DNA of 64,000 nt from contig NZ_WUUK01000001.1 in NCBI RefSeq assembly GCF_009831115.1, forward strand, positions 806,001 through 870,000. The letters run 5' to 3'. The translations under genes were made by a program, and so were the position numbers. The notes under the pieces are model-generated. The model searched no databases. It was not told the origin of the DNA and saw only the letters and a list, made by a program, of their open reading frames with translations. Source of the DNA: Salinicoccus hispanicus. Lineage in GTDB: Bacteria; Bacillota; Bacilli; Staphylococcales; Salinicoccaceae. How positions within the stretch are numbered: the first letter of the stretch is position 1; every line of letters begins with the position of its first letter. This document shows positions 55,681 through 64,000 of this stretch, piece after piece.

Positions 55681-57109
55681 GCTTTCTCTCAGCATAGAAC
55701 TGCTGCGCGATTTTCTTTGCATCACTATTGAGCAGATGAACAGATTGAGAGAGATAATTTGAACCATATGTCAGCGCACCAAGTACAAACATACCTTCAA
55801 CTGTCCCCGTTTTTGCACTGATGACATGATTATTCTGGTCGACCAGAACACCTCCAAATTCATCAGGGGATGCGAGAAAATGCTCCAAGATTTTGCTGAT
55901 GATACCACTATCGTTTTTCAGAACATCTCCAGAAGGCCCAGTAGCATTGATGAGTACATCCATAGCAAACCCTTTTCCATCCACTGTCGATATGTCGAAA
56001 AACTCTGATGTATCGATGCTGTCTATGCCTTCTATAATATGAAGCTTTCCTGAATTGGCCCACTCGATAATCTTTTCTGCTACAGGTATTGGCATCGGAG
56101 AATGATTTTCTTCGATAAAAGGATGGTATCTGTCCAGAAATCTACGTTTGTCTGAACGCGATAGATACTGGTAGATATCACTGAATATAGGATTCACTTT
56201 TGATATCACGTACTGCAGCTGGCCGACAGCTTCCGAATGTTCAAGATCATACGTCAAATCCTGTATCGTGTTTCCAGTTCGTCGATAGAACAGCCTCCAG
56301 TCAATGTTATGGCTCGCCAGTTCTTTCAGAAAGAGTGCTTTGACCTCTTTAAGGCTGATTTCATCATTGGATATCATTTTTTGCAGTGCATCTGAGGTAA
56401 AGTACCGCAACTCCAGTTCGCTGTGCGGCCCTCTTACCGATGGCATCTCCCCGCTTCTTGAAAACGCATGAACTTCTCGTGCATCCTTTTCAATTATCAG
56501 ATAGCGTATGCAATCAATCGCAGAGAGTCCAGACCCGAGTATGCCTATTTTCATTCCTGCACATTGCGACAGTTTATCTTCTATAGGGTATGGATCGAAG
56601 ATGTAGCTGCTACTGCCTTGCAACTGATAGGGATCATTATATCCAAGCTGTCCGACCGTCAGAAAGACATGTGTATATAAATGCCCTGTACCTTCTGAAA
56701 ACAGTGTGAAGCATCTTTCTGATGCATCATATTGAAGATCATCAATCGTTGAATATTTCAGATTGATATTTTCATGTGCTGTACATAGTTCATGCAACCT
56801 GTCACGCAAATATCTGCCAAAAAGCGTTCTGCTCACATAAGTATCGGCAGTGTAACCATTTGATAAAAGCCAGCTTTCGAAATTGGGCTCAGTATTATCA
56901 AAAGACATATCATGCGTCGGTATGTTGAGCAGCAAGTGCATGCTATCTTCCTGATATGCATGACCGTTCCCCATCATTGTCTCTTCATCGTATACATCAA
57001 TAGTGAAACTGTTATCATAATCGGCGCTATTAACAAGATGGTTTAAGATGGATATTCCAGAAAATCCCCCGCCAATAATGGCTATTCTTCGCTGTTGTTT
57101 CATTCTCAT
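55661..57109 (-). CDS. FAD/NAD(P)-binding protein (PF13454 type)
   Basis: 482 residues. FAD-binding GGGFSGISILNHL near the N-terminus, GNGHAYQ, LLNIPTHDMS, an internal nucleotide motif GILGSGLSAIDCIRYL and the C-terminal VLGALTYGSNYLSQSVHLL place it in the FAD-NAD(P)-binding family seen in HpnW/YdhS-like proteins. Function unknown. The ATG at 57109 is preferred with GGAGAG upstream; ATG 57103 is possible. Divergent from the crcB pair. Confidence 0.85.
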   Translation of the reverse strand: MRMKQQRRIAIIGGGFSGISILNHLVNSADYDNSFTIDVYDEETMMGNGHAYQEDSMHLLLNIPTHDMSFDNTEPNFESWLLSNGYTADTYVSRTLFGRYLRDRLHELCTAHENINLKYSTIDDLQYDASERCFTLFSEGTGHLYTHVFLTVGQLGYNDPYQLQGSSSYIFDPYPIEDKLSQCAGMKIGILGSGLSAIDCIRYLIIEKDAREVHAFSRSGEMPSVRGPHSELELRYFTSDALQKMISNDEISLKEVKALFLKELASHNIDWRLFYRRTGNTIQDLTYDLEHSEAVGQLQYVISKVNPIFSDIYQYLSRSDKRRFLDRYHPFIEENHSPMPIPVAEKIIEWANSGKLHIIEGIDSIDTSEFFDISTVDGKGFAMDVLINATGPSGDVLKNDSGIISKILEHFLASPDEFGGVLVDQNNHVISAKTGTVEGMFVLGALTYGSNYLSQSVHLLNSDAKKIAQQFYAERKQKEAQH

Positions 57110-57198
57110 ATTCTCTCCAGTTATAAGTGTATGATAACATTATAAAGGTATCGCTTAGAATTTGCATAAGACCAGATTATATTGTCGGAGGGAATAGT

Positions 57199-57564
57199 TT
57201 GAAAAAATATATCTGCATATCACTTGGAGCCATGGTGGGTGCCTCTCTCCGGTTTGCCATCTCCATGGCAGCTGCTTCTCTCATGATCCCTTTTTTCATC
57301 GGAACGTTCGCTGTGAATATGGTGGGTGCTTTTGCTGCTGGCACACTGTTCGCCATGCTCCATGGACAGAAGGGGCATGTACGGGATTTTCTCATCACCG
57401 GTCTGCTTGGCAGTTTTACCACCTTTTCACTATTGACCTATGAGCAGTACGTGCTGCTGTCCAACGGAGAATATTTTACTTTCATCTTATATGGTGCATT
57501 GAACATGTTCGGTGGACTATGCTTTGTACTGATGGGATGGAAGGCAGGTGGATCCAGAATATGA
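57199..57564 (+). CDS. crcB: Fluoride channel subunit CrcB/Fluc (first copy)
   Basis: 121 residues with four helices. LGAMVGASLRFAIS, the polar-track Asn in FAVNMVGAF and the phenylalanine-box GSFTTFSLLTYE are Fluc hallmarks. Fluc proteins export fluoride as antiparallel dimers. TTG 57199, 6 nt from GGAGGG, is the start. It overlaps the second crcB by ATGA. No fluoride riboswitch was recognised upstream. Confidence 0.92.
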   Translation: MKKYICISLGAMVGASLRFAISMAAASLMIPFFIGTFAVNMVGAFAAGTLFAMLHGQKGHVRDFLITGLLGSFTTFSLLTYEQYVLLSNGEYFTFILYGALNMFGGLCFVLMGWKAGGSRI

Positions 57565-57926
57565 TGAACATCATACTCATATCTTTCGGTGCAGCAATCG
57601 GCGCATCGCTGAGAGGATTCATCACTTCACTGAAGATTTTCGATCGTTTCAGTCTGCCCTATGCGGTATTTGCAGTGAATGTTACAGGGGCCCTGCTCAT
57701 GGGAGTTGCCATGCCACTGGTCGTACAAAGCGGTCTGCTCTATTTCATGATCATTTTCGGTTTTCTTGGCGGCTTTACAACATACTCGGCATTCTCCATC
57801 GAACAGCTTCAGCTATTCCAACAGCGCGAATTCAAGAAACTGATCAAGTACACCTTCATGATGATTTTCTTCTGTCTCGTTTCACTTGCGCTCGGACTGC
57901 TGATCGGCGTATCCATAGCGACATGA
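57561..57926 (+). CDS. crcB: Fluoride channel subunit CrcB/Fluc (second copy)
   Basis: 121 residues, four helices, with FGAAIGASLRGFIT, FAVNVTGALLMG and GGFTTYSAFSIE. Paired crcB genes in Firmicutes are thought to form heterodimers of opposite topology. ATG 57561 overlaps the stop of the first copy by four bases and has AGGTGG 9 nt upstream. Confidence 0.92.
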   Translation: MMNIILISFGAAIGASLRGFITSLKIFDRFSLPYAVFAVNVTGALLMGVAMPLVVQSGLLYFMIIFGFLGGFTTYSAFSIEQLQLFQQREFKKLIKYTFMMIFFCLVSLALGLLIGVSIAT

Positions 57927-57927
57927 C

Positions 57928-57959
57928 AAAAGGGCCGCAACTGAAGTTGCGGCCCTTTT
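57928..57959. terminator. Bidirectional terminator
   Basis: 15-bp stem AAAAGGGCCGCAACT with its complement and 2-nt loop, between convergent crcB and gabD. Confidence 0.9.
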
Positions 57960-57967
57960 GTTCGATA

Positions 57968-59347
57968 CTATATTCTCATTGAGGTGATCTTTGTTTCCAG
58001 ATAAGGCTCGATTCCTTCCGGTCCGCCTTCACGGCCCATGCCGCTTTCTTTCAGGCCTCCGAATGGAATATGTGCTGCACTTGGCTTGCCATTGTTCCAG
58101 CCGAGTACACCGAAGTTGAGTCCTTCCTGCAATCTGATGCCGTCACGATAGCTTTCAGTAAAGAAGTAGGCTGCGAGACCATATTCCGTATCATTCGCCT
58201 TTTCTATCGCATCATCAATGTCCGTAAATGTCTGGATCGGTGCGACAGGGCCGAATGTCTCTTCATTCATGATGATCATGTCATCAGTAGCACCTGTAAT
58301 GACAGTCGGTTCGATGAAGTACCCGGAATCCTTGTTGCCGTCGCCCCCTGCTATGATACGGCCACCTTTATCCTTCGCATCATTGATATGCTTGAGAACC
58401 TTATCGTAGCCTTCTTCGTTGATCATCGGTCCGACTTTGACATCTTCATCCATGCCATTGCCGACTTTCAATGTCTTCACCTGTTCTGAGAACTTCTCAC
58501 TGAATGCTTCCGCAATGTCTTCGTGTACGTAGAACCGGTTGGCACAGACGCATGTCTGACCGGAATTTCTGAACTTGGCTGCAATGGCATGTTCCACTGC
58601 AACATCAAGGTCTGCATCCTTATGGACGACCAGTGGTGCATGGCCGCCGAGCTCCATCGTAATATTCTTTACAGTCGAAGCCGCACCTTCCATCAATGTC
58701 TTGCCGACGGCAGTCGATCCGGTGAATGTCAGTTTCATGACTTTTTCAGATTTGGAGAACACTTCTCCTGCTTCTTTCCCTGAAGCCGTAACATACTGGA
58801 TGACACCTTCTTCAAATCCTGCTTCAAGTGCAAGGTCCAGAAACTTGATCGCTGATAATGGTGTTTCACTTGCCGGTTTGACCAGGAAAGTACAGCCCGC
58901 AGCAACTGCTGGCGCTGCCTTTCTTGCCATCATGGCCACAGGGAAGTTCCACGGTGTTATGGCCGCCACTACGCCGATCGGCTGCTTTGTTACAACGAGA
59001 CGGACATCATCTTCGTGCTGGGGTATTGTACGTCCATATACTCTTTTGCCTTCCTCGGCATAGTAGTCGATATAGCTGCATGCATACTCCACTTCTCCCG
59101 CAGCTTCCTTGAGCGGCTTACCATTTTCCTTTGTAATCAGCTCTGCAATTTCATCCTTGTTCTCGCGGATGAGCGCTGCCCATCTGACCATCAGTGCACT
59201 GCGGTCATGTGCATTCTTCTTTTTGTAATGCTTGAACATTTCATGTGCCTTGTCGATCTTATTTTCGATATCCTCTTTACTATCTTTACTGATCCTGTCG
59301 ACCTCTTCGCCGGTTGCCGGATTGAGTACTACAATTTCTTCAGACAT
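57968..59347 (-). CDS. gabD: NAD(P)-dependent succinate-semialdehyde dehydrogenase
   Basis: 459 residues of the aldehyde dehydrogenase superfamily. TPWNFPVAMMARKAAPAVAAGCTFLVKPA, FTGSTAVGKTLM, general-base Glu in MELGGHAP and catalytic Cys in NSGQTCVCANRF match the GabD branch. It would oxidise succinate semialdehyde to succinate; no gabT adjoins it, so the substrate assignment is by family only. ATG 59347 is 7 nt from GGAGG. Confidence 0.88.
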   Translation of the reverse strand: MSEEIVVLNPATGEEVDRISKDSKEDIENKIDKAHEMFKHYKKKNAHDRSALMVRWAALIRENKDEIAELITKENGKPLKEAAGEVEYACSYIDYYAEEGKRVYGRTIPQHEDDVRLVVTKQPIGVVAAITPWNFPVAMMARKAAPAVAAGCTFLVKPASETPLSAIKFLDLALEAGFEEGVIQYVTASGKEAGEVFSKSEKVMKLTFTGSTAVGKTLMEGAASTVKNITMELGGHAPLVVHKDADLDVAVEHAIAAKFRNSGQTCVCANRFYVHEDIAEAFSEKFSEQVKTLKVGNGMDEDVKVGPMINEEGYDKVLKHINDAKDKGGRIIAGGDGNKDSGYFIEPTVITGATDDMIIMNEETFGPVAPIQTFTDIDDAIEKANDTEYGLAAYFFTESYRDGIRLQEGLNFGVLGWNNGKPSAAHIPFGGLKESGMGREGGPEGIEPYLETKITSMRI

Positions 59348-59370
59348 CATGACGCCTCCTTTGAATAGAT

Positions 59371-59403
59371 AAAAAGCCCTATAAAAAAATTATAGGACTT
59401 TTT
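59371..59403 (-). terminator. Terminator of the NERD-protein gene
   Basis: AAAAAG(C/T)CCTATA stem with its complement, 7-nt loop, U-rich leftward; lies before the gabD ribosome-binding site. Confidence 0.7.
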
Positions 59404-59426
59404 CAGATTCAAAACAAAGAATAAGA

Positions 59427-60335
59427 TTATGGATTCAGTTGGAAGATCGCTTCTGCAATTTCATCCAGATCTTTGACAGTATACTGGAAGCGGCCATGGA
59501 AAACATACTTCATGAAGAAGTTTTCGAGCTCCTCTTCCCCGACCAGCACTTTTATGGATGGGTCTGTAGAATAGTTGGAGATCGAATAGTTGCCATTATC
59601 CTGTGGGTTGAAATAGATCATCGGGACAACATCATACTGCAGTTTGAAGATATTCTTCAGTTTCTCAGCAGAGACTTTGGTTTCTTCAATCGTATCGTTA
59701 TAGTAGTTCACTGAAACATTCTTGTCATCCGATTTCTCAAAAATCAGGGTCTGTTCCTGGGACTTGTCCAATTCAAGAAGATCGAAGAAGGACTCGATAT
59801 AAGGCAGCGCCTCGAAGTTACTTTCGTTCACTCCATGAAGGATGTGCCCTTTCCAGTACTTGGAATCGATCAGGTAGATGCCAGTACGCGTGAGTACCAG
59901 ATGATCAATCTTCCGTGTATTTGTATAGTTTCTAGATGGCAGATAGACGTTGGACAGAATGTACATGTCCGTCTCCCGTATCTTCTCATTTCGGACGAGA
60001 CGGTCCTTAAGCTGGATCAGGGACAGGTCCGTAAGATACTCTCCTTTGTCCACCGTAAACTGACGGAGACTGGAGAGCTTATTGTTCAGCAAGGTAGTCT
60101 CGTTATGATATTTCTCATTCAGCGTGGATACTTCTTTTTTATGTTCCAGGCGCTGCGCTTCATTATCCGACTCATACTTTTCAACAAGATTGTCTTTTTC
60201 TTTTGTATAGTCCTTCTGAATCGCATTCACCTTATTCCTATGCTTCAGGTAATAGACCAGGAAAGCAATGGCGATGATAAGCAGCAGTGCAGCCAGTGCA
60301 ATAAAAATCGGGTCTGTAAAGATTTCCGTATTCAT
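59427..60335 (-). CDS. Membrane-anchored NERD-domain protein
   Basis: 302 residues. N-terminal helix (about 10-30), a coiled coil (35-92), then a NERD domain with DMYILSNVYLP, KIDHLVLTRTGIYLIDSKYWKG and a final helical segment. NERD is a nuclease-related fold; the D and E/D-x-K type residues (IDHLVL, LIDSKYWKG) are kept, so nuclease activity is conceivable but unproven. ATG 60335, with AAGGAT further upstream. Nearest neighbours are unrelated. Confidence 0.85.
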   Translation of the reverse strand: MNTEIFTDPIFIALAALLLIIAIAFLVYYLKHRNKVNAIQKDYTKEKDNLVEKYESDNEAQRLEHKKEVSTLNEKYHNETTLLNNKLSSLRQFTVDKGEYLTDLSLIQLKDRLVRNEKIRETDMYILSNVYLPSRNYTNTRKIDHLVLTRTGIYLIDSKYWKGHILHGVNESNFEALPYIESFFDLLELDKSQEQTLIFEKSDDKNVSVNYYNDTIEETKVSAEKLKNIFKLQYDVVPMIYFNPQDNGNYSISNYSTDPSIKVLVGEEELENFFMKYVFHGRFQYTVKDLDEIAEAIFQLNP

Positions 60336-60470
60336 GGCTTCATTTCAAATCCTTCCATATTAGAATAGCTGTTTTTGTTTCAAGCTTTGTTCATTATATC
60401 AAAATAATATACATTTACGGTCAAAAATAAATATTTTGATGGAAATATGATTCACCTTTTCCACTATTAT

Positions 60471-60499
60471 ATGAAAGCGATTTTTGGTATCACTTTCAT
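60471..60499. promoter_or_regulatory. Inverted repeat, operator-like
   Basis: ATGAAAGCGAT (60471-60481) is repeated inverted as ATCACTTTCAT (60489-60499) with one mismatch and a 7-nt centre. It lies between the NERD gene and the SigmaB promoter of the lipoprotein. Regulator unknown. Confidence 0.45.
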
Positions 60500-60545
60500 T
60501 AATGCGAATTTTTTTGGATTTTTATAGATTTATTAGTTTCTCCAT

Positions 60546-60570
60546 GTTTTATTATTACACGCATGGGTAA
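60546..60570 (+). promoter_or_regulatory. SigmaB-type promoter for the MEEET lipoprotein
   Basis: GTTTTA (60546-60551), 13-nt spacer, GGGTAA (60565-60570), about 85 bp before the start codon. The rest of 60336-60654 holds the inverted repeat and no gene. Confidence 0.75.
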
Positions 60571-60654
60571 TAAGTTATTAACTTGCTAGATAGAGAGAGA
60601 GAAATAGTGAGTGCCAGTAATTGACCTATAGTTAAAAAACTAGGAGGAATAATC

Positions 60655-60849
60655 ATGGAACTTAAAAAGTATCTAATGGCAGGCGGTTTCGCTTCAGTTC
60701 TCGTACTCGGTGCATGTGGTGGAGGCGACTCCGGCGATGAAGAGACAATGGAAGAAGAAACGATGGAAGAGGAAACAACTGAAGAAATGACGATGGAAGA
60801 AGAGACGATGGAAGAAGAGACGATGGAAGAAGAGACATCTGAAGAATAA
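60655..60849 (+). CDS. Small acidic lipoprotein with MEEET repeats
   Basis: 64 residues. Signal peptide and lipobox VLGAC give a mature peptide of about 44 residues that starts CGGGDSGD and then consists of seven imperfect repeats of five residues, (M/T)EEET. The mature part carries more than 20 acidic side chains and no lysine or arginine. ATG 60655 follows AGGAGG, and a strong terminator follows. No homologue recognised; function unknown. Confidence 0.8.
   Translation: MELKKYLMAGGFASVLVLGACGGGDSGDEETMEEETMEEETTEEMTMEEETMEEETMEEETSEE
60736..60840 (+). repeat. 15-bp tandem repeats encoding MEEET
   Basis: Repeats of ATGGAAGAAGAGACG with small changes; length variation between strains by slippage is likely. 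Confidence 0.8.
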
Positions 60850-60872
60850 AGGAATAATTGCGTTCAAATATA

Positions 60873-60900
60873 AAGGCCCGGACAAATGTCCGGGCCTTTT
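60873..60900 (+). terminator. Terminator of the lipoprotein gene
   Basis: 12-bp stem AAGGCCCGGACA with its complement, 4-nt loop, six-U run; also lies just past the convergent metK stop. Confidence 0.85.
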
Positions 60901-60905
60901 TTATA

Positions 60906-62099
60906 TCACTTCACCTTAAGACTCGATAGTGCTTCTTTCAATTGAGATACCTTATCCAGTCTCTCCCATGGGAAATCATGGTCTTCCCTGCCGAAGTGGC
61001 CGTAACTTGCCGTGTTCTTGTAGATCGGACGACGCAGGTCGAGCATCTCTATGATGCCATCCGGAGAAAGGTTGAATATTTTCCGGATGACGTTGACGAT
61101 ATCGGATTCTCCATAGTCGGAAGTTCCGAAAGTGTCCACGGAAATGGACACGGGCTCACTTACCCCGATAGCGTATGCCAGCTGAATTTCACATTTTGAC
61201 GCAATACCGGCAGCAACAATATTTTTAGCAATATATCTTGCTGCATATGCTGCAGAACGGTCGACCTTGGTCGGATCCTTACCGCTGAATGCCCCGCCAC
61301 CATGGCGTGCGTATCCACCATACGTATCCACAATGATCTTTCTGCCGGTGAGTCCTGCATCACCCTGCGGCCCGCCGATGACGAATCGACCCGTCGGGTT
61401 GATGATATAGCGCGTATCCTCATCAAGAAGTTCTGCCGGAACCACTTCCTGGATGACATGGGTGATCAGGTCCTCCTGTATCGTCTTTGTTTCAATCTCC
61501 TCATGGTGCTGTGATGAAATGACGATGGTGTCCACTCTTTTGACTGCATTGTTCTCATCATATTCCACAGTGACCTGTGTCTTCCCGTCCGGTCTCAAAT
61601 ATTCGATGGTACCGTCTTTTCTGACCTGCGTCAGGCGTCTGGATAATTTATGGGCCAATGATATCGGCAAAGGCATCAGTTCCTCGGTTTCATCGCATGC
61701 AAAGCCGAACATCAGCCCCTGGTCGCCGGCACCTGTGGAAATGGCATCCGTCTCCCTCGTCTCAACAGCATTATCGACACCTTGTGCAATATCGGAAGAC
61801 TGCTCATCTATACCGGTCAATACAGACATCGTTTTGTAATCATAGCCGTATTTGGCACGAATGTATCCGATCTCCTTGACAGTCTCCCTGACTATTTTCG
61901 GGATGTCGACGTAAGTATTCGTACTTATTTCTCCGACAATCATTGCCATGCCGGTATTGACGACTGTTTCGCAGGCAACTCTGGCATTCTGATCCCCTTT
62001 TAGTATTTCATCCAGAATTGCATCGGATATCTGATCTGCAATCTTATCCGGATGTCCCTCCGTCACGGATTCGGAAGTGAAAAGTCTACGTTCTGCCAT
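60906..62099 (-). CDS. metK: S-adenosylmethionine synthetase
   Basis: 397 residues. [35 protein letters not shown] and the P-loop-like [19 protein letters not shown] motifs are complete. It makes SAM from methionine and ATP. ATG 62099 follows GGAGAAA. A SAM-I riboswitch controls it. Divergent from pckA, as in Staphylococcus. Confidence 0.97.
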   Translation of the reverse strand: MAERRLFTSESVTEGHPDKIADQISDAILDEILKGDQNARVACETVVNTGMAMIVGEISTNTYVDIPKIVRETVKEIGYIRAKYGYDYKTMSVLTGIDEQSSDIAQGVDNAVETRETDAISTGAGDQGLMFGFACDETEELMPLPISLAHKLSRRLTQVRKDGTIEYLRPDGKTQVTVEYDENNAVKRVDTIVISSQHHEEIETKTIQEDLITHVIQEVVPAELLDEDTRYIINPTGRFVIGGPQGDAGLTGRKIIVDTYGGYARHGGGAFSGKDPTKVDRSAAYAARYIAKNIVAAGIASKCEIQLAYAIGVSEPVSISVDTFGTSDYGESDIVNVIRKIFNLSPDGIIEMLDLRRPIYKNTASYGHFGREDHDFPWERLDKVSQLKEALSSLKVK

Positions 62100-62141
62100 T
62101 GAATATTTCTCCTTTATGATTATTAGCTATCTCCCGTTACC

Positions 62142-62181
62142 AAAAAATAGAGCCTTTTCTCAATAATACGAGAAAAGGCTC
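62142..62181 (-). terminator. SAM-I riboswitch terminator
   Basis: 11-bp stem GAGCCTTTTCT with its complement, 10-nt loop, then U-tract (AAAAAA on the + strand at 62142-62147). Confidence 0.88.
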
Positions 62182-62297
62182 CGCTCTTCCCCTTATCGAT
62201 CAGAATAACTTCTGCATCCTTTAGCACCTTTCTTTATAGAAAAGAGGTTGCTGGGCTTCGTCGGGTATGTTCCCTCCACCGGCTCTTGATAAGAGAT
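62182..62297 (-). promoter_or_regulatory. SAM-I (S-box) riboswitch of metK
   Basis: P1 is CTTATC/GATAAG (62288-62293 with 62192-62197). Between them lie AAGAGCCGGTGGAGGGA, CCCGACGAAGCCC and GCAACC, the S-box core. SAM binding frees the terminator and shuts off metK. Confidence 0.95.
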
Positions 62298-62309
62298 AAC
62301 TTAACCTAT

Positions 62310-62338
62310 AATATACTAGATGATCGCTCCCAAATCAA
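62310..62338 (-). promoter_or_regulatory. SigA promoter of metK
   Basis: Leftward TTGATT (62333-62338), 17-nt spacer, TATATT (62310-62315), about 10 bp before the riboswitch. Confidence 0.65.
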
Positions 62339-62445
62339 GGTAATAATATTTTGTAAATATTATGTTACGTCATTTATCAATGTGTTATACTAATTCGTGA
62401 AAGTATCATCGACTTTGAAAAATACATAAATTGGGGGCAATAATC

Positions 62446-64000
62446 ATGACAAACCATTCAGAAAGTATACAGAATCTGGTGGCCAGGGAAACTTCGCATT
62501 TCCAGCTTTCCACATCCCAGCTTGTTGAGAAATCCTTGAAAAGAAAAGAAGGTAAACTTACAGAAACAGGTGCTTTGCGTGCTGAAACTGGCAAGTATAC
62601 TGGTCGCAGCCCCAAGGACCGCTTCATCGTCAAAGATTCGATTTCCGAGAACAAAGTGGACTGGGGAGACGTCAACCAGCCGATTTCACAGGAAATTTTC
62701 GATAACTTGTTCGACAAGGTCATCGATCATCTCGGATCCAAGGAAGAAATCTTTGTTTTCAATGGCTACGCAGGTGCGGATGAAAAAACACGCCTCGACC
62801 TCAGTGTCATAAACGAGTTCAGCTGGCACAACATGTTTGCACGTACAATGTTCATCCGACCTGAAACCACTGAAGAAGCACTTGATATCGAGCCGCAGTT
62901 CACCATCGTATCTGCTCCGACTTTCAAAGCGGATCCCTCAACAGATGGTACAGGATCAGAAGCTTTCATCATCGTATCATTTGAAAAAGGCATCATTCTG
63001 ATCGGGGGAACTGAATATGCTGGTGAAATGAAGAAATCCATCTTCTCCATCATGAACTACCTGCTGCCTGAGCAAGGCGTGATGAGCATGCACTGCTCTG
63101 CCAATGTCGGGGAGAACAAGGATGTCGCCCTGTTCTTTGGTCTTTCCGGTACAGGCAAGACGACACTCTCGGCCGATTCCCAGAGGGAACTCATCGGTGA
63201 TGATGAGCACGGCTGGAATGAAGATGGCGTCTTCAATATCGAAGGCGGATGCTATGCGAAAACAATCAATCTTTCTCCTGAAAAAGAACCTGAAATCTTC
63301 AAGGCCATCAAATTCGGCTCTGTACTTGAAAATGTCGTTCTGGATGAAACAGGAGTACCGGACTATGATGATGGTACACTGACAGAGAATACACGTGCAG
63401 CCTATCCGATCGACCATATAGATAATGCTCGTGTTCCATCGGTAGCCGGACAACCGACAACGATCATCTTCCTGACTGCAGATGCGTTCGGTGTACTCCC
63501 ACCGATTTCCAAGCTGACTAAAGAGCAGGCCATGTACCACTTCCTGAGTGGCTTCACATCAAAACTCGCCGGCACAGAACGCGGTGTAACATCACCACAG
63601 CCCGTATTCTCAACATGCTTCGGTTCACCTTTCCTGCCACTGCATGCAACGACCTATGCAAACATGCTTGGTGATCTGATTGATGAACATGGCGTGGATG
63701 TATACCTGGTCAACACCGGTTGGAGCGGTGGTGAGTATGGTGTCGGCAAGCGAATGGATCTTAAATATACACGCTCCATGGTAAGAAGAGCCATCAGTGG
63801 AGAACTTTCCCTCAACGCATTCGAAGAGGATTCCACGTTCGGATTGAGCATCCCAGCTTTCGTCACGGGTGTACCAAAAGAAATCCTGAACCCCCGCAAT
63901 ACATGGGTTTCAGAAGAAGCATACGATGAGAAAGCCTATAAGCTGAAACAATCCTTCATAGAAAACTTCAAGAAGTTCGGATCTGAATCTGAGAGCATCG
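62446..64000 (+). CDS. pckA: Phosphoenolpyruvate carboxykinase (ATP), C-terminus cut by window edge
   Basis: 518 codons visible of a family usually near 530. TGRSPKDRF substrate loop, P-loop [20 protein letters not shown] metal site, and [16 protein letters not shown] are complete. It converts oxaloacetate to PEP in gluconeogenesis. ATG 62446 follows GGGGGC. A -10 TATACT at 62386-62391 is likely; the -35 is poor, and no perfect cre was found between metK and pckA. Confidence 0.96.
   Translation, partial: MTNHSESIQNLVARETSHFQLSTSQLVEKSLKRKEGKLTETGALRAETGKYTGRSPKDRFIVKDSISENKVDWGDVNQPISQEIFDNLFDKVIDHLGSKEEIFVFNGYAGADEKTRLDLSVINEFSWHNMFARTMFIRPETTEEALDIEPQFTIVSAPTFKADPSTDGTGSEAFIIVSFEKGIILIGGTEYAGEMKKSIFSIMNYLLPEQGVMSMHCSANVGENKDVALFFGLSGTGKTTLSADSQRELIGDDEHGWNEDGVFNIEGGCYAKTINLSPEKEPEIFKAIKFGSVLENVVLDETGVPDYDDGTLTENTRAAYPIDHIDNARVPSVAGQPTTIIFLTADAFGVLPPISKLTKEQAMYHFLSGFTSKLAGTERGVTSPQPVFSTCFGSPFLPLHATTYANMLGDLIDEHGVDVYLVNTGWSGGEYGVGKRMDLKYTRSMVRRAISGELSLNAFEEDSTFGLSIPAFVTGVPKEILNPRNTWVSEEAYDEKAYKLKQSFIENFKKFGSESESI

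Noticed and set aside
57109-57198. Fluoride riboswitch before crcB
   Set aside because: The conserved aptamer segments could not be matched in this short leader.
60736-60840. Non-coding tandem repeat
   Set aside because: The 15-bp period keeps the frame of a gene with a signal peptide, ribosome-binding site and terminator.
62392-62420. cre site upstream of pckA (TGAAAGTATCATCG)
   Set aside because: It lacks the central CG dinucleotide of the cre consensus.

Overview
The window looks like a chromosomal segment of a low-to-mid GC member of the Staphylococcaceae. The pckA/metK divergon, the leuS, tyrS and murC neighbourhoods, the acsA-acu-ccpA cluster, Bacillales ribosome-binding sites and T-box/SAM leaders all fit. 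Base composition, judged by eye as mid-forties GC, is higher than in Staphylococcus and points to a Salinicoccus-like genus; this is inference. I saw no rRNA, tRNA, insertion sequence, prophage or CRISPR array. Genes are dense and most transcription units end in clear hairpins, many shared by convergent genes.

Layout. 1-14.4 kb is accessory housekeeping: an M20 hydrolase cut by the window edge, two DUF421 membrane proteins, DUF2512, DUF2071 and SpoIIAA-like proteins, GNATs, a phosphoesterase operon, a C45 acyltransferase, cardiolipin synthase, an MFS transporter and an M19 dipeptidase. 14.5-23.5 kb carries a YjiH-type membrane protein behind a cre site, lemA/TPM, tyrS with a T-box, a bifunctional PBP, and fhs. 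23.5-30 kb is the acetate and carbon-control block (acsA, acuABC, ccpA) followed by ytxG/ytxH. 30-42.3 kb is a long leftward block (M42 peptidase, PTS IIC-like, ytpQ, ytpR, an FtsK/SftA-like protein, murC; trmB, ytmP, dat, pepV) plus a repeat protein. 42.3-54.6 kb has rsuA-type pseudouridine synthase, a MurJ-type flippase, ytfP, leuS with a T-box, ogt, an ABC exporter, ytqAB, a YtpA-like protein and a gamma-carbonic anhydrase homologue. 54.6-64 kb has proline dehydrogenase, an FAD protein, a crcB pair, a succinate-semialdehyde dehydrogenase, a NERD protein, a tiny acidic lipoprotein, metK with a SAM-I riboswitch, and pckA running off the end.

How it works together. AcsA makes acetyl-CoA and carries the conserved lysine that AcuA acetylates and AcuC deacetylates. 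CcpA, encoded next door, probably acts on the cre site at 14484 and perhaps on its own promoter. Translation supply is sensed by uncharged tRNA (tyrS specifier UAC, leuS specifier CUU) and SAM supply by the metK leader.

Most notable observations: (1) five promoters matching SigmaB with an identical 13-nt spacer, placed before DUF2512, the SpoIIAA-like gene, ytxGH, the KEDP-repeat protein and the MEEET lipoprotein, which defines a local stress regulon; (2) the FtsK/SftA-like protein beside murC has lost its Walker A lysine and its C-terminal DNA-reading domain, so it looks like a pseudo-translocase; (3) the YtpA-like hydrolase lacks its nucleophilic serine.
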